This document shows positions 28,293 to 37,885 of a stretch of 64,000 bases of DNA, one piece after another (position 1 is the first letter of the stretch; each line of letters begins with the position of its first letter). Both the position numbers and the translations under genes were made by a program. The stretch is taken from assembly GCA_949472775.1 (NCBI GenBank), contig CASWVG010000001.1:1-64000 (forward strand), in the 5' to 3' direction. The stretch is from an uncultured Lachnospiraceae bacterium (GTDB lineage: Bacteria > Bacillota > Clostridia > Lachnospirales > Lachnospiraceae). The notes beneath the pieces are model-generated. The model saw only the letters and a list, made by a program, of their open reading frames with translations, made no database searches and had not been told where the DNA came from.

Positions 28293-29379
28293 ATGCGTTC
28301 ACCACCTCAATTACAGTTTCAATCTCCTCATCTGATAAATAATCCATCATAGGCAGAGAAACCACTGATTTGCAGTCCTTCTCAGCAACCGGGAACGATC
28401 CTTCATGATATCCCAGATACTCCAGTGCCGGCTGCATATGCGGCGGTGTAGGAAAATGCACATCCGTCTGCACGCCATGATCGGAAAGGAAGCTTCTGAA
28501 ACCATCCTGATTCTCCACACGGACAACAAACAGATACCAGACAGGCACAACATCCCCGGCAAGCAGAGGCAATTCCACCAATGGATTCTTAATGCCCTGT
28601 AAATACGCCTCCGCTATCTTTCTTCTGTTGGCAAGAAGCTCAGGCATGTGACTCAATTTTACCCTTAAAAGTCCGGCCTGCAGTTCATCCAGTCTTGAAT
28701 TAAATCCTGGAACAATATTATGATATTTGTAATCACTGCCATAGTTTCTCAGAACCTTGATCTTGTCAATCAGTTCTTTATTTTTAGATACAACGCCGCC
28801 CCCGTCACCAAAGCAGCCTAAATTTTTGGTCGGATAAAAGCTGAAAAATCCCGCATCCCCAAACAAACCGGTATTAATGCCCTTGTATGACGAAAAATGA
28901 GACTGTGCGCAATCCTCAAAAAGCATTAAATTATGTTTCTTACAGATCTCCACTACTCTGTCCATCCGGGTTGCCTGTCCATATAAATGGGTCACCAGCA
29001 CCGCCTTTGTCCTGTCGGTAATAGCCGCCTCTATCTGATCCGCATCTAAATTGTGATATTCATCCGGCTCCACAAAAACAGGAACGCCGCCATTCTGCGT
29101 GATGCCGAGCATGGTGGCTATGTACCCGTTTGCCTGTACAATCACCTCGTCACCCGGACCGATCCCACTGGCATAAAGGCCCAGACGAATCGCATTCAAT
29201 CCATTATCCACACCTACACAGTAACAGCCGCCTCCCAGCGCTTTCGCGTACTCGTCCTCAAACTGCTCCACTTCTTTTCCAAGCACATACCAACCGCTTC
29301 TGAGAACAGATACTGCCTTCTGCTCATATTCTTCCCGAAATAAATTATAACCTCTTACCAACTCATTAACCGGTATCAT
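28282..29379 (-). CDS. DegT/DnrJ/EryC1/StrS aminotransferase (FdtB/QdtB-like)
   Basis: 365 aa; VGVDNGLNAIRLGLYASGIGPGDEVIV, EDCAQSHFSSYKG, FFSFYPTKNLGCFGDGG. Confidence 0.9.
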   Translation of the reverse strand: MIPVNELVRGYNLFREEYEQKAVSVLRSGWYVLGKEVEQFEDEYAKALGGGCYCVGVDNGLNAIRLGLYASGIGPGDEVIVQANGYIATMLGITQNGGVPVFVEPDEYHNLDADQIEAAITDRTKAVLVTHLYGQATRMDRVVEICKKHNLMLFEDCAQSHFSSYKGINTGLFGDAGFFSFYPTKNLGCFGDGGGVVSKNKELIDKIKVLRNYGSDYKYHNIVPGFNSRLDELQAGLLRVKLSHMPELLANRRKIAEAYLQGIKNPLVELPLLAGDVVPVWYLFVVRVENQDGFRSFLSDHGVQTDVHFPTPPHMQPALEYLGYHEGSFPVAEKDCKSVVSLPMMDYLSDEEIETVIEVVNAYEG

Positions 29380-29432
29380 ATCGTCTCCATTCCTTATCTG
29401 TCCATATAGTATCTCTCTTGTTTCTGCAAACT

Positions 29433-29461
29433 ATTATATAGTACAATATCCTGTTTGTCTA
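29433..29461 (-). promoter_or_regulatory. Internal promoter TAGACA-N17-TATAAT upstream of the amino-sugar genes
   Basis: Reverse complement tagaca aacaggatattgtacta tataat; overlaps the stop codon of the upstream NeuC-like gene. Confidence 0.7.
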
Positions 29462-30646
29462 TCTGCAACCTTCTTCACCCGGAACAGCCTTTATATCATA
29501 AAATTTTTTCTTAAGTCCAATTCCGCGATTCAGCGCTTCCTCGATCACTTCTACAATCTGCCGGGAAGTATGGCTTCCCTCATAAGGATTTTTCACACTG
29601 CGGATACTGTCTTTAAATGTCTGTGACATTGCCTGTTCAAGGGCACGCTCAATATCCGTCTCCCCGTTTCCGCAGTGAATGACAGAATCCGCACTGACTC
29701 TCCCCTTCTGCCTGTCACCGATATCGACCGTCGGAATCCCAAAAGACGGCACCTCAATAATGCCGCTTGATGAATTGCCAAGCGCCAGATCGCAAAACTG
29801 CAATGCGCTCAGATACCGAAGCTGTCCGAGCGAGGTATACGCCGCGCATCTCGCAGGATTCTTTTCCACATAATCATCTATCATCCGATTCACGATCCTG
29901 CCGTCCGGATCCGCATTGGCTTTCGTAAAGATAACCTGCAGTTCTCCATGCCGCCCGATCACATCAAGCAGATTGGCAAACTGTTCCCCGGCCGTCTTAT
30001 TTTCCAGCGTAACCGGGTGATATGTGACCATAATTGTCGGCGGGCGGAAGGTAAATCCGATCGCATCCTCCAACGCTTTCCTGTCAAGCAGGGGAACCGC
30101 TTTGACATTTTCCACGCCAAGCGCCCCGACACAGTAAACATTTTCCGGCGGCTCGCCCAGCTGGATCACCCGCTTCCTGTACGCTTCTGTCGCCGTAAAA
30201 TGAAGTTGGCTCATTTTCGTTATGGAATGCCTGATCGCCTCGTCCACCGCACCCTGCGTGGTCTCCCCGCCATGGATATGGGCAATCGGTATCCTCGCCA
30301 TCATAGCCGCCGTTGCCGCCATCAAAGCTTCATAACGGTCTCCTAAAAGAACGACGATATCCGGCCGGTTCCCCTCAAAATAATCGGCAAACCCAAGCAG
30401 TGCAACTCCCATGGATTTGGTCACACCTACGTCTGTATCAGAAGACAGCAGCATCTCGATCTTAGCGCTGATCGGATAGCCGTCCTCCTCTATTTCCCGG
30501 TATGTCAGCCCAAACTCCGGCGACAGATGCATCCCTGTCACAACAAGCTGCAGTTCCATCGTATCCGCATGATTTACTTTGTCAATCACAGGTTTTAACA
30601 GCCCATATTCGGCGCGTGTTCCTGTTACAATACAAATCTTTTTCAT
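29459..30646 (-). CDS. Hydrolysing UDP/GDP-GlcNAc(-like) 2-epimerase, NeuC/LegG family
   Basis: 395 aa; KKICIVTGTRAEYGLLKPVI, VLLGDRYEALMAATAAMMARIPIAHIHGGETTQGAVDEAIRHSITKMS. Confidence 0.92.
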   Translation of the reverse strand: MKKICIVTGTRAEYGLLKPVIDKVNHADTMELQLVVTGMHLSPEFGLTYREIEEDGYPISAKIEMLLSSDTDVGVTKSMGVALLGFADYFEGNRPDIVVLLGDRYEALMAATAAMMARIPIAHIHGGETTQGAVDEAIRHSITKMSQLHFTATEAYRKRVIQLGEPPENVYCVGALGVENVKAVPLLDRKALEDAIGFTFRPPTIMVTYHPVTLENKTAGEQFANLLDVIGRHGELQVIFTKANADPDGRIVNRMIDDYVEKNPARCAAYTSLGQLRYLSALQFCDLALGNSSSGIIEVPSFGIPTVDIGDRQKGRVSADSVIHCGNGETDIERALEQAMSQTFKDSIRSVKNPYEGSHTSRQIVEVIEEALNRGIGLKKKFYDIKAVPGEEGCR

Positions 30647-31641
30647 AACTCTATCATCTCATCCGCCGCGAAATCCCTGTTCGCCTTCCTGCCCACTACC
30701 TGTTCCCAAAGCATAGGCGAAAGCCCGCCTCCCGGCCGCTTCGCCGCAAGATTCTCCTCAGTAAAAACTTCTCCCGCCCTGATATTACATTGCGCGACTA
30801 TACTCTTCCGGGCAACAGACATATTCTTTTTCTCCGATGCGGAAGGCTCTTTTCTCCCACTCCCCAGAGCCTGCTCAATATGCCTGACAGACCTGATCAT
30901 TTCCGTCAGTTCATCCGGCTCAAGACTCGCCTTGTGATCCGGTCCCTTCATCTTTTTATCCAGCGTGAAATGTTTCTCTATAACCTCCGCCCCAAGTGCC
31001 GCTGCCGCCACTGCCGCCTCTATGCCCTGTGTGTGGTCTGAATAGCCGGCCCGGACACCAATCTCATCCCTTATTGTCTGCATAGCCCTCAGATTCACGT
31101 CAGAAAAAGGCGTCGGGTATTCCGTATTACAATGCAGGACCGTAATGTCTGTACCGCCATTTTTTTTCAGCACACAAACAGCTTCCCTGACTTCATCGAG
31201 GGTACTCATACCGCTGGAGAGAATAATCCGTATCCCGGATCTTGCCGCCTCCCTGAGCAGCGGATAATTGGTAATCTCCCCGGAAGGTATTTTTATGATG
31301 GCAAGTCCGCAGTTTACAAGATAATGCAGGCTGTCCAGATCAAACGGCGTCGATAAAAACATAATATTCTTTCCCCGGCAGTAACTGATCAGCTCCGTAT
31401 GCATGTCCGGCGTCAATTCCAGTTTTCTGAGCATATCAAACTGAGATTCATCCGTTCCGGTAGCCTCCATCTGATAAGCCGCCTTCCCGGCATTCCGGCA
31501 GACGAGATTTTCCGTCTTAAAAGTCTGAAACTTTACAGCGTCGGCTCCCGCCGCCGCTGCCACGTCTATCATTCTTTTTGCTGTACGCATATCCCCGTTA
31601 TGATTTACCCCGGCTTCCGCGATAATAAAGATTTTCCCCAT
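30643..31641 (-). CDS. NeuB-family synthase, closest in style to LegI
   Basis: 332 aa; FIIAEAGVNHNGDMRTAKRMIDVA, KFQTFKTENL, DESQFDMLRKLEL, HFTLDKKMKGPDHKASLEP, C-terminal SAF-like domain. Confidence 0.92.
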   Translation of the reverse strand: MGKIFIIAEAGVNHNGDMRTAKRMIDVAAAAGADAVKFQTFKTENLVCRNAGKAAYQMEATGTDESQFDMLRKLELTPDMHTELISYCRGKNIMFLSTPFDLDSLHYLVNCGLAIIKIPSGEITNYPLLREAARSGIRIILSSGMSTLDEVREAVCVLKKNGGTDITVLHCNTEYPTPFSDVNLRAMQTIRDEIGVRAGYSDHTQGIEAAVAAAALGAEVIEKHFTLDKKMKGPDHKASLEPDELTEMIRSVRHIEQALGSGRKEPSASEKKNMSVARKSIVAQCNIRAGEVFTEENLAAKRPGGGLSPMLWEQVVGRKANRDFAADEMIEL

Positions 31642-31673
31642 AAACTTAACAGTCCTCCTGCAGATGCGTTCCC

Positions 31674-32327
31674 TTATAAAGGTCTGTACAACAATTTTTC
31701 TCTGGCACAGGCCATATAATTATTCTTAAGATTTTTCCTGATCGTTGTCCCCGCTCCTACCAGGCAGTTACTCCCGATACGGATTCCCTGAATAACCGTG
31801 GCACTGGCGCCGATAAAGGAAGCTGTTCCCACTTTCACATTTCCGCACAGAACACTTCCCACCGAAATATGGGAAAAGTCTTCCACTTCACAGTCATGCT
31901 CGACAATGGCCCCTGTATTGATGATACACATTTTACCGACAGAGGCATTTGCATTCACAATACTGCCTTTCCCGATAAAGCTGCCCTCCCCGATTCTGAC
32001 ATCCCCCGCCAGAATAGCTGACGGATCGCAGATAACCGGAAGGGAAAACCCGATCCGTTTTAGCTGTTCCCACAATTTTTCACGCAGGCCGGAGTTGCCC
32101 ATATATCCCACACCCACAGCCGCATTGGTAATACCGCTCTGAAATATCTGTTCCAGCTGCGCATCGCCACCCAGCCGCGGATATTTTGCATCAGACGCAT
32201 CCGGATCATTTTCATTAATTACATATCCCGCGATCTCATACCGTTTTTCCCTCTCAATGATATCGACAAGACTTCTGGCATGTCCGCCGTTTCCCAGAAT
32301 CACTATTTTTTCCATCCCGCCAGCCAT
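31674..32327 (-). CDS. NeuD-family sugar O/N-acetyltransferase (hexapeptide repeats)
   Basis: 217 aa; VILGNGGHARSLVDIIE, hexapeptide repeats IGEGSFIGKGSIVNANASVGKMCIINTGAIVEHDC. Confidence 0.9.
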   Translation of the reverse strand: MAGGMEKIVILGNGGHARSLVDIIEREKRYEIAGYVINENDPDASDAKYPRLGGDAQLEQIFQSGITNAAVGVGYMGNSGLREKLWEQLKRIGFSLPVICDPSAILAGDVRIGEGSFIGKGSIVNANASVGKMCIINTGAIVEHDCEVEDFSHISVGSVLCGNVKVGTASFIGASATVIQGIRIGSNCLVGAGTTIRKNLKNNYMACAREKLLYRPL

Positions 32328-32345
32328 CCCTCTTCTTTCCTGCGC

Positions 32346-34370
32346 TTACTGTTTTCTTTCCATCCCATATATCGAAACCGCATCGTTGTCGAATACAATT
32401 TCAAAGAGCTCTGACAGCTTCAGCGGCTGATCCGCCACATCCTTAAAGCAAACCAGATAATCTATGCCAACCGCCTCGCAATAGCCGTAGCGGTCTTCAT
32501 CGTTCCAGTCATTGTCAAACAGCCGGTTCATTTCCTGCAGCCGTTCCTCCGCTTTGTCAAAGCCAAAATTTTCGACCGAATATTCATACCCCTCCAGATA
32601 GCACCGCCGTTCCCCAAACGCGGAAATCTCATGAAAAGTTCCCCCGCCATAATAGTTCGTTGCCGTCACTGCGTTTTTATCCGTATGCTCCCTCAGAAAA
32701 TCATAGGCTTCGAACGTAAGCGCGCGCTGCGGTTCTGTTTCCGGATAAGATTCCTTCAGAAAATTTGCCATCCGCTCCGGAAATCTTACCGTCATTTGGA
32801 TTTTGTTCATATTAAAGATTACAAAAGATAACGTGACAACACAAAATATAGATCTCCATCCATCTGTTTTTATCAAAGCAAAAGCTTTATCAAAGCAAAG
32901 ATACGCTATAAACGGCATCGCTGAAAATAAAAAGTATAACTGAACATTATCCGGTGTGTGGAACAGATAATACGCGCACAATCCGCCTCCGGCAATAATA
33001 CATGAAAAAACAAGATCTCCCCTCATATCCGCTTTTAGAAAAAGGAACTTGAAAAGATCAACGATCACCAGCACTCCGAATGGCAACAGGATGGTAAATT
33101 TTGCTACAAGGGACGGCAGCAAAAATATAACCCGCCCTTTTACTCCACTAACACCTAGTTTTTCAAATAAATATAAAATCTCCTGGCTGTCCAGAACGGA
33201 CAGCAAAGCGGAATCCATACCCCAGTCTGAAAAATATCCCTGTGTGCCGGCCACAAAAAGAAAACGATACATGACAGCAAATACAAATACATTGACCAAG
33301 GAAAATGCAAGAAGACCGCCACCCTGTGCCCTTCCCTTCAGATACTGGAAAACCGACCACACGCAGATGGCCAGAACATACAATAATGCAATCGGTCCTT
33401 TTACTCCCGACAGCACAAACAAAAGCAGACTCTGCTGTACAACCCAGAGAAGATGCTTTTTCTCCGGCTTACACTTTACAGAAAAAAAAGACTCTGCTTT
33501 TTTCAAATTTAGAAATAACAGAATCAGACAGGATACCCCCAGACCAACACTGTTCACATTCGAAAACATGTGATAATTCCATATTCCACTATTGAATGTA
33601 AACCCTGCCATCGTCGCTATTGACATTATGGCAGCAAAATATTTATTCTGAATTACCCTGCCATACAGCTTCCAGAATGAAATAGTTATGATAAAAGGAA
33701 TATACCAGATTTGATACTGTGCAAAATATACCCATCCTTCCCCGCCGAAAATATATTTCGCGATCGCCATAAACATCGTGGAAAAAAAATGATACCTGGC
33801 CTTTATCCCGTCGACCCTGATATCGTTAAAAGGAAAATCGGATGCCAGCTGATTGATATTTCCTATCTGCCATGTACAATCTACAGAGTAGATATCAATA
33901 GCACGCTGCATATTAAAATTCAGACAATATGCACATAAATATACCGCCGCCAGCAGTACGAGCAGAAACGAGATATCTATGCCAGAAAGCCGGTCTTTTT
34001 TCGGCAGCGTCTCTTCGCCACCTCTGATAAAATACCAGATCAGATACACTGTCAGACCACAGGGATTGATATACGTAATCAGCTGTCTTAATCCAATCAC
34101 ATACAGTGCTGACCACTCAACAAAGATGAGTGCCATGCCCATAAAAAATCCTGTGAGAACGGACATCAAAAAATCTTCCTGCTTCTGTTTCAATATATAT
34201 CTATCGACAAGAATCCCGGGACATAAAACCCAGAAGAATAAGAATGCTGCCATTTTCCATGCCGAATACCGTACGATAGTAATCACTAGCGGAATACTGA
34301 TTAAAACAATAAGTACTCCTTTCACGAAGCGCTTTAAAAACCCTTCGTCATTCCTGAACCAGTTCATCAA
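32346..34370 (-). CDS. Polytopic membrane protein, candidate GT-C / polymerase
   Basis: 674 aa with many TM helices and a soluble C-terminal segment; inside the glycan operon. Confidence 0.7.
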   Translation of the reverse strand: MMNWFRNDEGFLKRFVKGVLIVLISIPLVITIVRYSAWKMAAFLFFWVLCPGILVDRYILKQKQEDFLMSVLTGFFMGMALIFVEWSALYVIGLRQLITYINPCGLTVYLIWYFIRGGEETLPKKDRLSGIDISFLLVLLAAVYLCAYCLNFNMQRAIDIYSVDCTWQIGNINQLASDFPFNDIRVDGIKARYHFFSTMFMAIAKYIFGGEGWVYFAQYQIWYIPFIITISFWKLYGRVIQNKYFAAIMSIATMAGFTFNSGIWNYHMFSNVNSVGLGVSCLILLFLNLKKAESFFSVKCKPEKKHLLWVVQQSLLLFVLSGVKGPIALLYVLAICVWSVFQYLKGRAQGGGLLAFSLVNVFVFAVMYRFLFVAGTQGYFSDWGMDSALLSVLDSQEILYLFEKLGVSGVKGRVIFLLPSLVAKFTILLPFGVLVIVDLFKFLFLKADMRGDLVFSCIIAGGGLCAYYLFHTPDNVQLYFLFSAMPFIAYLCFDKAFALIKTDGWRSIFCVVTLSFVIFNMNKIQMTVRFPERMANFLKESYPETEPQRALTFEAYDFLREHTDKNAVTATNYYGGGTFHEISAFGERRCYLEGYEYSVENFGFDKAEERLQEMNRLFDNDWNDEDRYGYCEAVGIDYLVCFKDVADQPLKLSELFEIVFDNDAVSIYGMERKQ

Positions 34371-36141
34371 TTCTCCTCTCTACCGCCTTTCCATTAACAA
34401 TCTCATAAGCTGCGTCACAGTTCCGGATCGTTGACAGCCTGTGCGCAATGATAATGAGCGTTTTCTCTCCCTGAAGGGCGTCTATGGATTCCATGACGGC
34501 AGTTTCTGTCTCCGCATCCAGTGCCGAGGTGGCCTCATCCAGCACAAGAATCTGCGGATCGAGATACAGAGCACGGGCAATTGCCAGACGTTGCCTCTGA
34601 CCTCCCGACATACGAATTCCCCTCTCGCCAACGAGTGTATCCAGTCCTGCCGGCAGCCCTTCCACAAATTCCTTCAGTTGTGCCTTATCCAGTGCCGCAT
34701 AAATTTTCTCATCATCTATATTTGGAGCGTCAACACCGAACGCAATATTATTCCGTATGGTATCGTCTGTCATATAAATACTCTGTGGCACAAAACCGAT
34801 CAGTTTACCAAGTCCTTCCCCGATATCACGTATATCGGTACCATCTATGCAGACTCTGCCCTTTTGTGGTTCAAGCAGACCGAGAATCACATCTCCCAGG
34901 GTTGTTTTTCCCGCACCGGAATGTCCGATAAACGCTACCGACTGTCCCTTCTTAATCTCCAGATTCAGCCCGTTCAGGACAGCCTCGTTTCCTCCCTCAT
35001 ATTCCCAGACAACATTTTCCACCGTCACACTGTTTTCAAATGTATAGTTTTTCTTTTCCCCTGTATCTCCTGTGCGCTTATCGGCCTCCGCTTCACGCTT
35101 TTCATACTTATTCAATTCCAAAATATTCTGGTAGGTTTCCTCCGCCGCCGTCATATAAAAAATGCAGGTATTAAAACCGCTTGAAATTCTGCCCAGAGAG
35201 GGAAGAATCCGAAAAGCCGCGAGAGCAAATGTAGATAGCTGGGGAAGGTATAACATCGGTGATTCCAGACCAAATACCCGGATACAGACCGCAATAACAA
35301 TACCTGCCACACAGGTACCTTCGATGATATAAGCCGGGGATTCCGCCGCAATCGTCTGACTGATTGTCGCTTTCTGTCTGTGGACATACGCATCCTCATA
35401 TTCACTCAGAAAATGTCTGGTACGCTTCATAACCAGCACTTCTTTAATCCCGTAAAAAAGCTGCAGAGAGTTCCGGCTCACGATAGAGTTGTACTTAAAC
35501 TGCTCCTCCCCATAGTATTTTACTTTCTTACGAAAGATCAGCACAGTCAGAACAACACAAAACATTGCCAGCACAATAATCGTCCCTGCCAGAACAGGAT
35601 CCTCAATAATCAGATATCCGCAAATACATATAATCGTCAATATTTCTGCCAGAATCCGAAAAAACTGTCCCAATATCACATACACGCCAGACACGCTTCC
35701 GGCGCATCCTCTGAGTATATCCCCCACCGTATTACTTAAAAAGAAGGGATAACCACGTTTCACATAGGAATGTATGATTCTGATAGACAACTCTCTTTGA
35801 ACCTTACAGGAATATTTAATCCGCACATAGCACAATCCTGCCATATATATGTTTTTTACAATATATACCGCAATGACGCCTGCCGCCGTCAGCAGCATAA
35901 GCTGCTCGTTAGATATATCCGGAAAAAGCGCAAGCGCCTTTTCTCCCGCCCAGCTCTTCCTTATTGTATCCGGCTCTATTATCACACTGATTAACGGCAT
36001 TACTGCCGACACTCCCACCGCCTCGAAAAGAGCCCCGAACAACGTCATTACAAATAAGACGACAGCCCACCCTTTCTGTGGTTTTGTCAGAATGACTCCA
36101 AATTTTCTAAATAATTGTTTCAGATTTTTAAGCTCTTTCAT
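34348..36141 (-). CDS. ABC transporter, fused permease/ATPase (MsbA/PglK-like)
   Basis: 597 aa; Walker A GHSGAGKTTLGDVILG, signature SGGQRQRLAIARAL, Walker B ILVLDEATSALD. Confidence 0.92.
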   Translation of the reverse strand: MKELKNLKQLFRKFGVILTKPQKGWAVVLFVMTLFGALFEAVGVSAVMPLISVIIEPDTIRKSWAGEKALALFPDISNEQLMLLTAAGVIAVYIVKNIYMAGLCYVRIKYSCKVQRELSIRIIHSYVKRGYPFFLSNTVGDILRGCAGSVSGVYVILGQFFRILAEILTIICICGYLIIEDPVLAGTIIVLAMFCVVLTVLIFRKKVKYYGEEQFKYNSIVSRNSLQLFYGIKEVLVMKRTRHFLSEYEDAYVHRQKATISQTIAAESPAYIIEGTCVAGIVIAVCIRVFGLESPMLYLPQLSTFALAAFRILPSLGRISSGFNTCIFYMTAAEETYQNILELNKYEKREAEADKRTGDTGEKKNYTFENSVTVENVVWEYEGGNEAVLNGLNLEIKKGQSVAFIGHSGAGKTTLGDVILGLLEPQKGRVCIDGTDIRDIGEGLGKLIGFVPQSIYMTDDTIRNNIAFGVDAPNIDDEKIYAALDKAQLKEFVEGLPAGLDTLVGERGIRMSGGQRQRLAIARALYLDPQILVLDEATSALDAETETAVMESIDALQGEKTLIIIAHRLSTIRNCDAAYEIVNGKAVERRIDELVQE

Positions 36142-36173
36142 ACATTCTCCCCAGGACTTCCCGAATGCTCATT

Positions 36174-36851
36174 TCATCCCATATAGCATTCCGCTATTTT
36201 GAAATCCAGTTCCGTATCAATATCAATCGACCGTTCCGGCGGCATAATATACGCATAACATTTATGCCGCAACATCTCCGGCTGTTCCAGTTCCTCTCTG
36301 TTTACCAGATATATCGCACCGTTTATCCGGTAGTATTTCGGAAGATCCTGCCGCCTTACTTCACAGTAATTCTTCCGTCTGAAATTGTCCATGCACAGAT
36401 CCTCTCCCAGTGTGTTGCTCCACAGCGGAGAATGCTCCATTTCACACACGGCCACCACCGAATTTGCTCCCTTTTCTTCCATCAGCGCAAAACTGTTTCT
36501 GATATCAGTTATATTTCGCAGCGGAGAAGTCGGCTGCAAGAGCATAATACGATCAAAAAATTCACCCATCTGCTCAAACCGGTAAATCACTTCCTTTACA
36601 ACATCCCAGGATCCAGCCGCGTCTCCCGAAGTCGCTTCCGTTCTGAGGAAGGATGCATCCGCCCCAAATTTCTCCGCAATCTCCGCATACTTCCCGGAAT
36701 CTGTCGAGACAAATACCTTGTCAAACTGCCCGCTCTGCAATGCGCACTCAATGGAGTACGCCAGCAGGGGTTTCCCGCAAAGTTCTCTGATATTTTTATC
36801 CGGCAGCCCTTTTGAGCCGCTCCGTGCCGCTATAACCGCTATACTGCTCAT
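36174..36851 (-). CDS. Acylneuraminate/legionaminate cytidylyltransferase (NeuA/LegF-like)
   Basis: 225 aa; VIAARSGSKGLPDKNIRELCGKPLLAYSIE, LLQPTSPLR. Confidence 0.92.
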   Translation of the reverse strand: MSSIAVIAARSGSKGLPDKNIRELCGKPLLAYSIECALQSGQFDKVFVSTDSGKYAEIAEKFGADASFLRTEATSGDAAGSWDVVKEVIYRFEQMGEFFDRIMLLQPTSPLRNITDIRNSFALMEEKGANSVVAVCEMEHSPLWSNTLGEDLCMDNFRRKNYCEVRRQDLPKYYRINGAIYLVNREELEQPEMLRHKCYAYIMPPERSIDIDTELDFKIAECYMG

Positions 36852-36875
36852 CCCCGCAATTCCTCAATCATACAA

Positions 36876-37856
36876 CTAAACATTGTAAATATCATATTTA
36901 TAAGACTCCAGATGATGGCTGATCCACTCTATTGTTTCCGCAATTCCCTGCTCAAACGTATACTGCGGTTCCCATTTCGTAAGCCTTCTTATCTTTTCGT
37001 TAGATCCGAGCAGCCTGTTCACCTCACTCTTTTCCGGGCGAAGCCTTTCCTCATCACAGACAATATGCGCTCCGGGATTAATCTGATTTATAATTTCTTC
37101 AGCAAGTTCCCCTATAGATATCTCTCTCTGCGTCGCTATATTGATTTCTTCTCCGATGGTCTGCTCCGATTCCGCAATGGCAATAAACCCGGCCGTCGTA
37201 TCTTTTACATAGTTAAAATCTCTGGTTGGTGTCAATGATCCCAGTTTTATCTCTTCTCTCCCGGCCAGCAGCTGCGCAATAATAGTCGGAATTACCGCCC
37301 TCGCAGACTGTCTTGGCCCATATGTGTTAAACGGCCGCACAATGGATACCGGTAGCTGAAAGCTTCTGTAAAAGCTCTCCGCCAGTCTGTCAGCTCCTAT
37401 TTTAGTCGCCGAATACGGAGACTGCCCCTGGAAAGGATGTTTTTCATCAATCGGCACATACTGCGCCGTACCATACACCTCCGACGTGGATGTAATCAGA
37501 ATCCTTTCTGTCTCCAGTTCCCTCGCCGCCTGGAGAATGTTCAGCGTTCCCTTTATATTTGTATCCACATAAGAATCCGGAGAATGATAGCTGAAAGGAA
37601 TTGCAATCAAGGCGGCCAGATGGAACACGGCGTCCACACCTTTCATCGCCTCCCTCACCCCATTGGGATCTCTCACATCTCCACAAAAGATCTCAATCTG
37701 CTCCAGCTTTTCTTTTGGCAGACTGTCAAGCCATCCCCATGTATTAAATGAATTATACATCGTGAATGCTTTTACATCGTATCCCTTTTCCAGCAGGTTC
37801 TCAGTCAGATGACTCCCGATAAACCCATCGGCACCTGTTACCAATACTTTTTTCAC
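36876..37856 (-). CDS. legB: NAD-dependent 4,6-dehydratase LegB-like
   Basis: 326 aa; KKVLVTGADGFIGSHLTENLLEKGYDVKAFTMYNSFNTWGWLDSLP, STSEVYGTAQYVPIDEKHPFQGQSPYSATKIGADRLAESFYRSF. Confidence 0.88.
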   Translation of the reverse strand: MKKVLVTGADGFIGSHLTENLLEKGYDVKAFTMYNSFNTWGWLDSLPKEKLEQIEIFCGDVRDPNGVREAMKGVDAVFHLAALIAIPFSYHSPDSYVDTNIKGTLNILQAARELETERILITSTSEVYGTAQYVPIDEKHPFQGQSPYSATKIGADRLAESFYRSFQLPVSIVRPFNTYGPRQSARAVIPTIIAQLLAGREEIKLGSLTPTRDFNYVKDTTAGFIAIAESEQTIGEEINIATQREISIGELAEEIINQINPGAHIVCDEERLRPEKSEVNRLLGSNEKIRRLTKWEPQYTFEQGIAETIEWISHHLESYKYDIYNV

Positions 37857-37885
37857 ACTCTAAGCTCCTTATCTGTTTGAAATTT

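Noticed and set aside
28282-29379. Assigning this aminotransferase as LegC
   Set aside because: Its sequence style and its neighbours (FdtA-like cupin, 2,3-dehydratase) fit an FdtB/QdtB 3-aminotransferase better; kept only as a fallback hypothesis.
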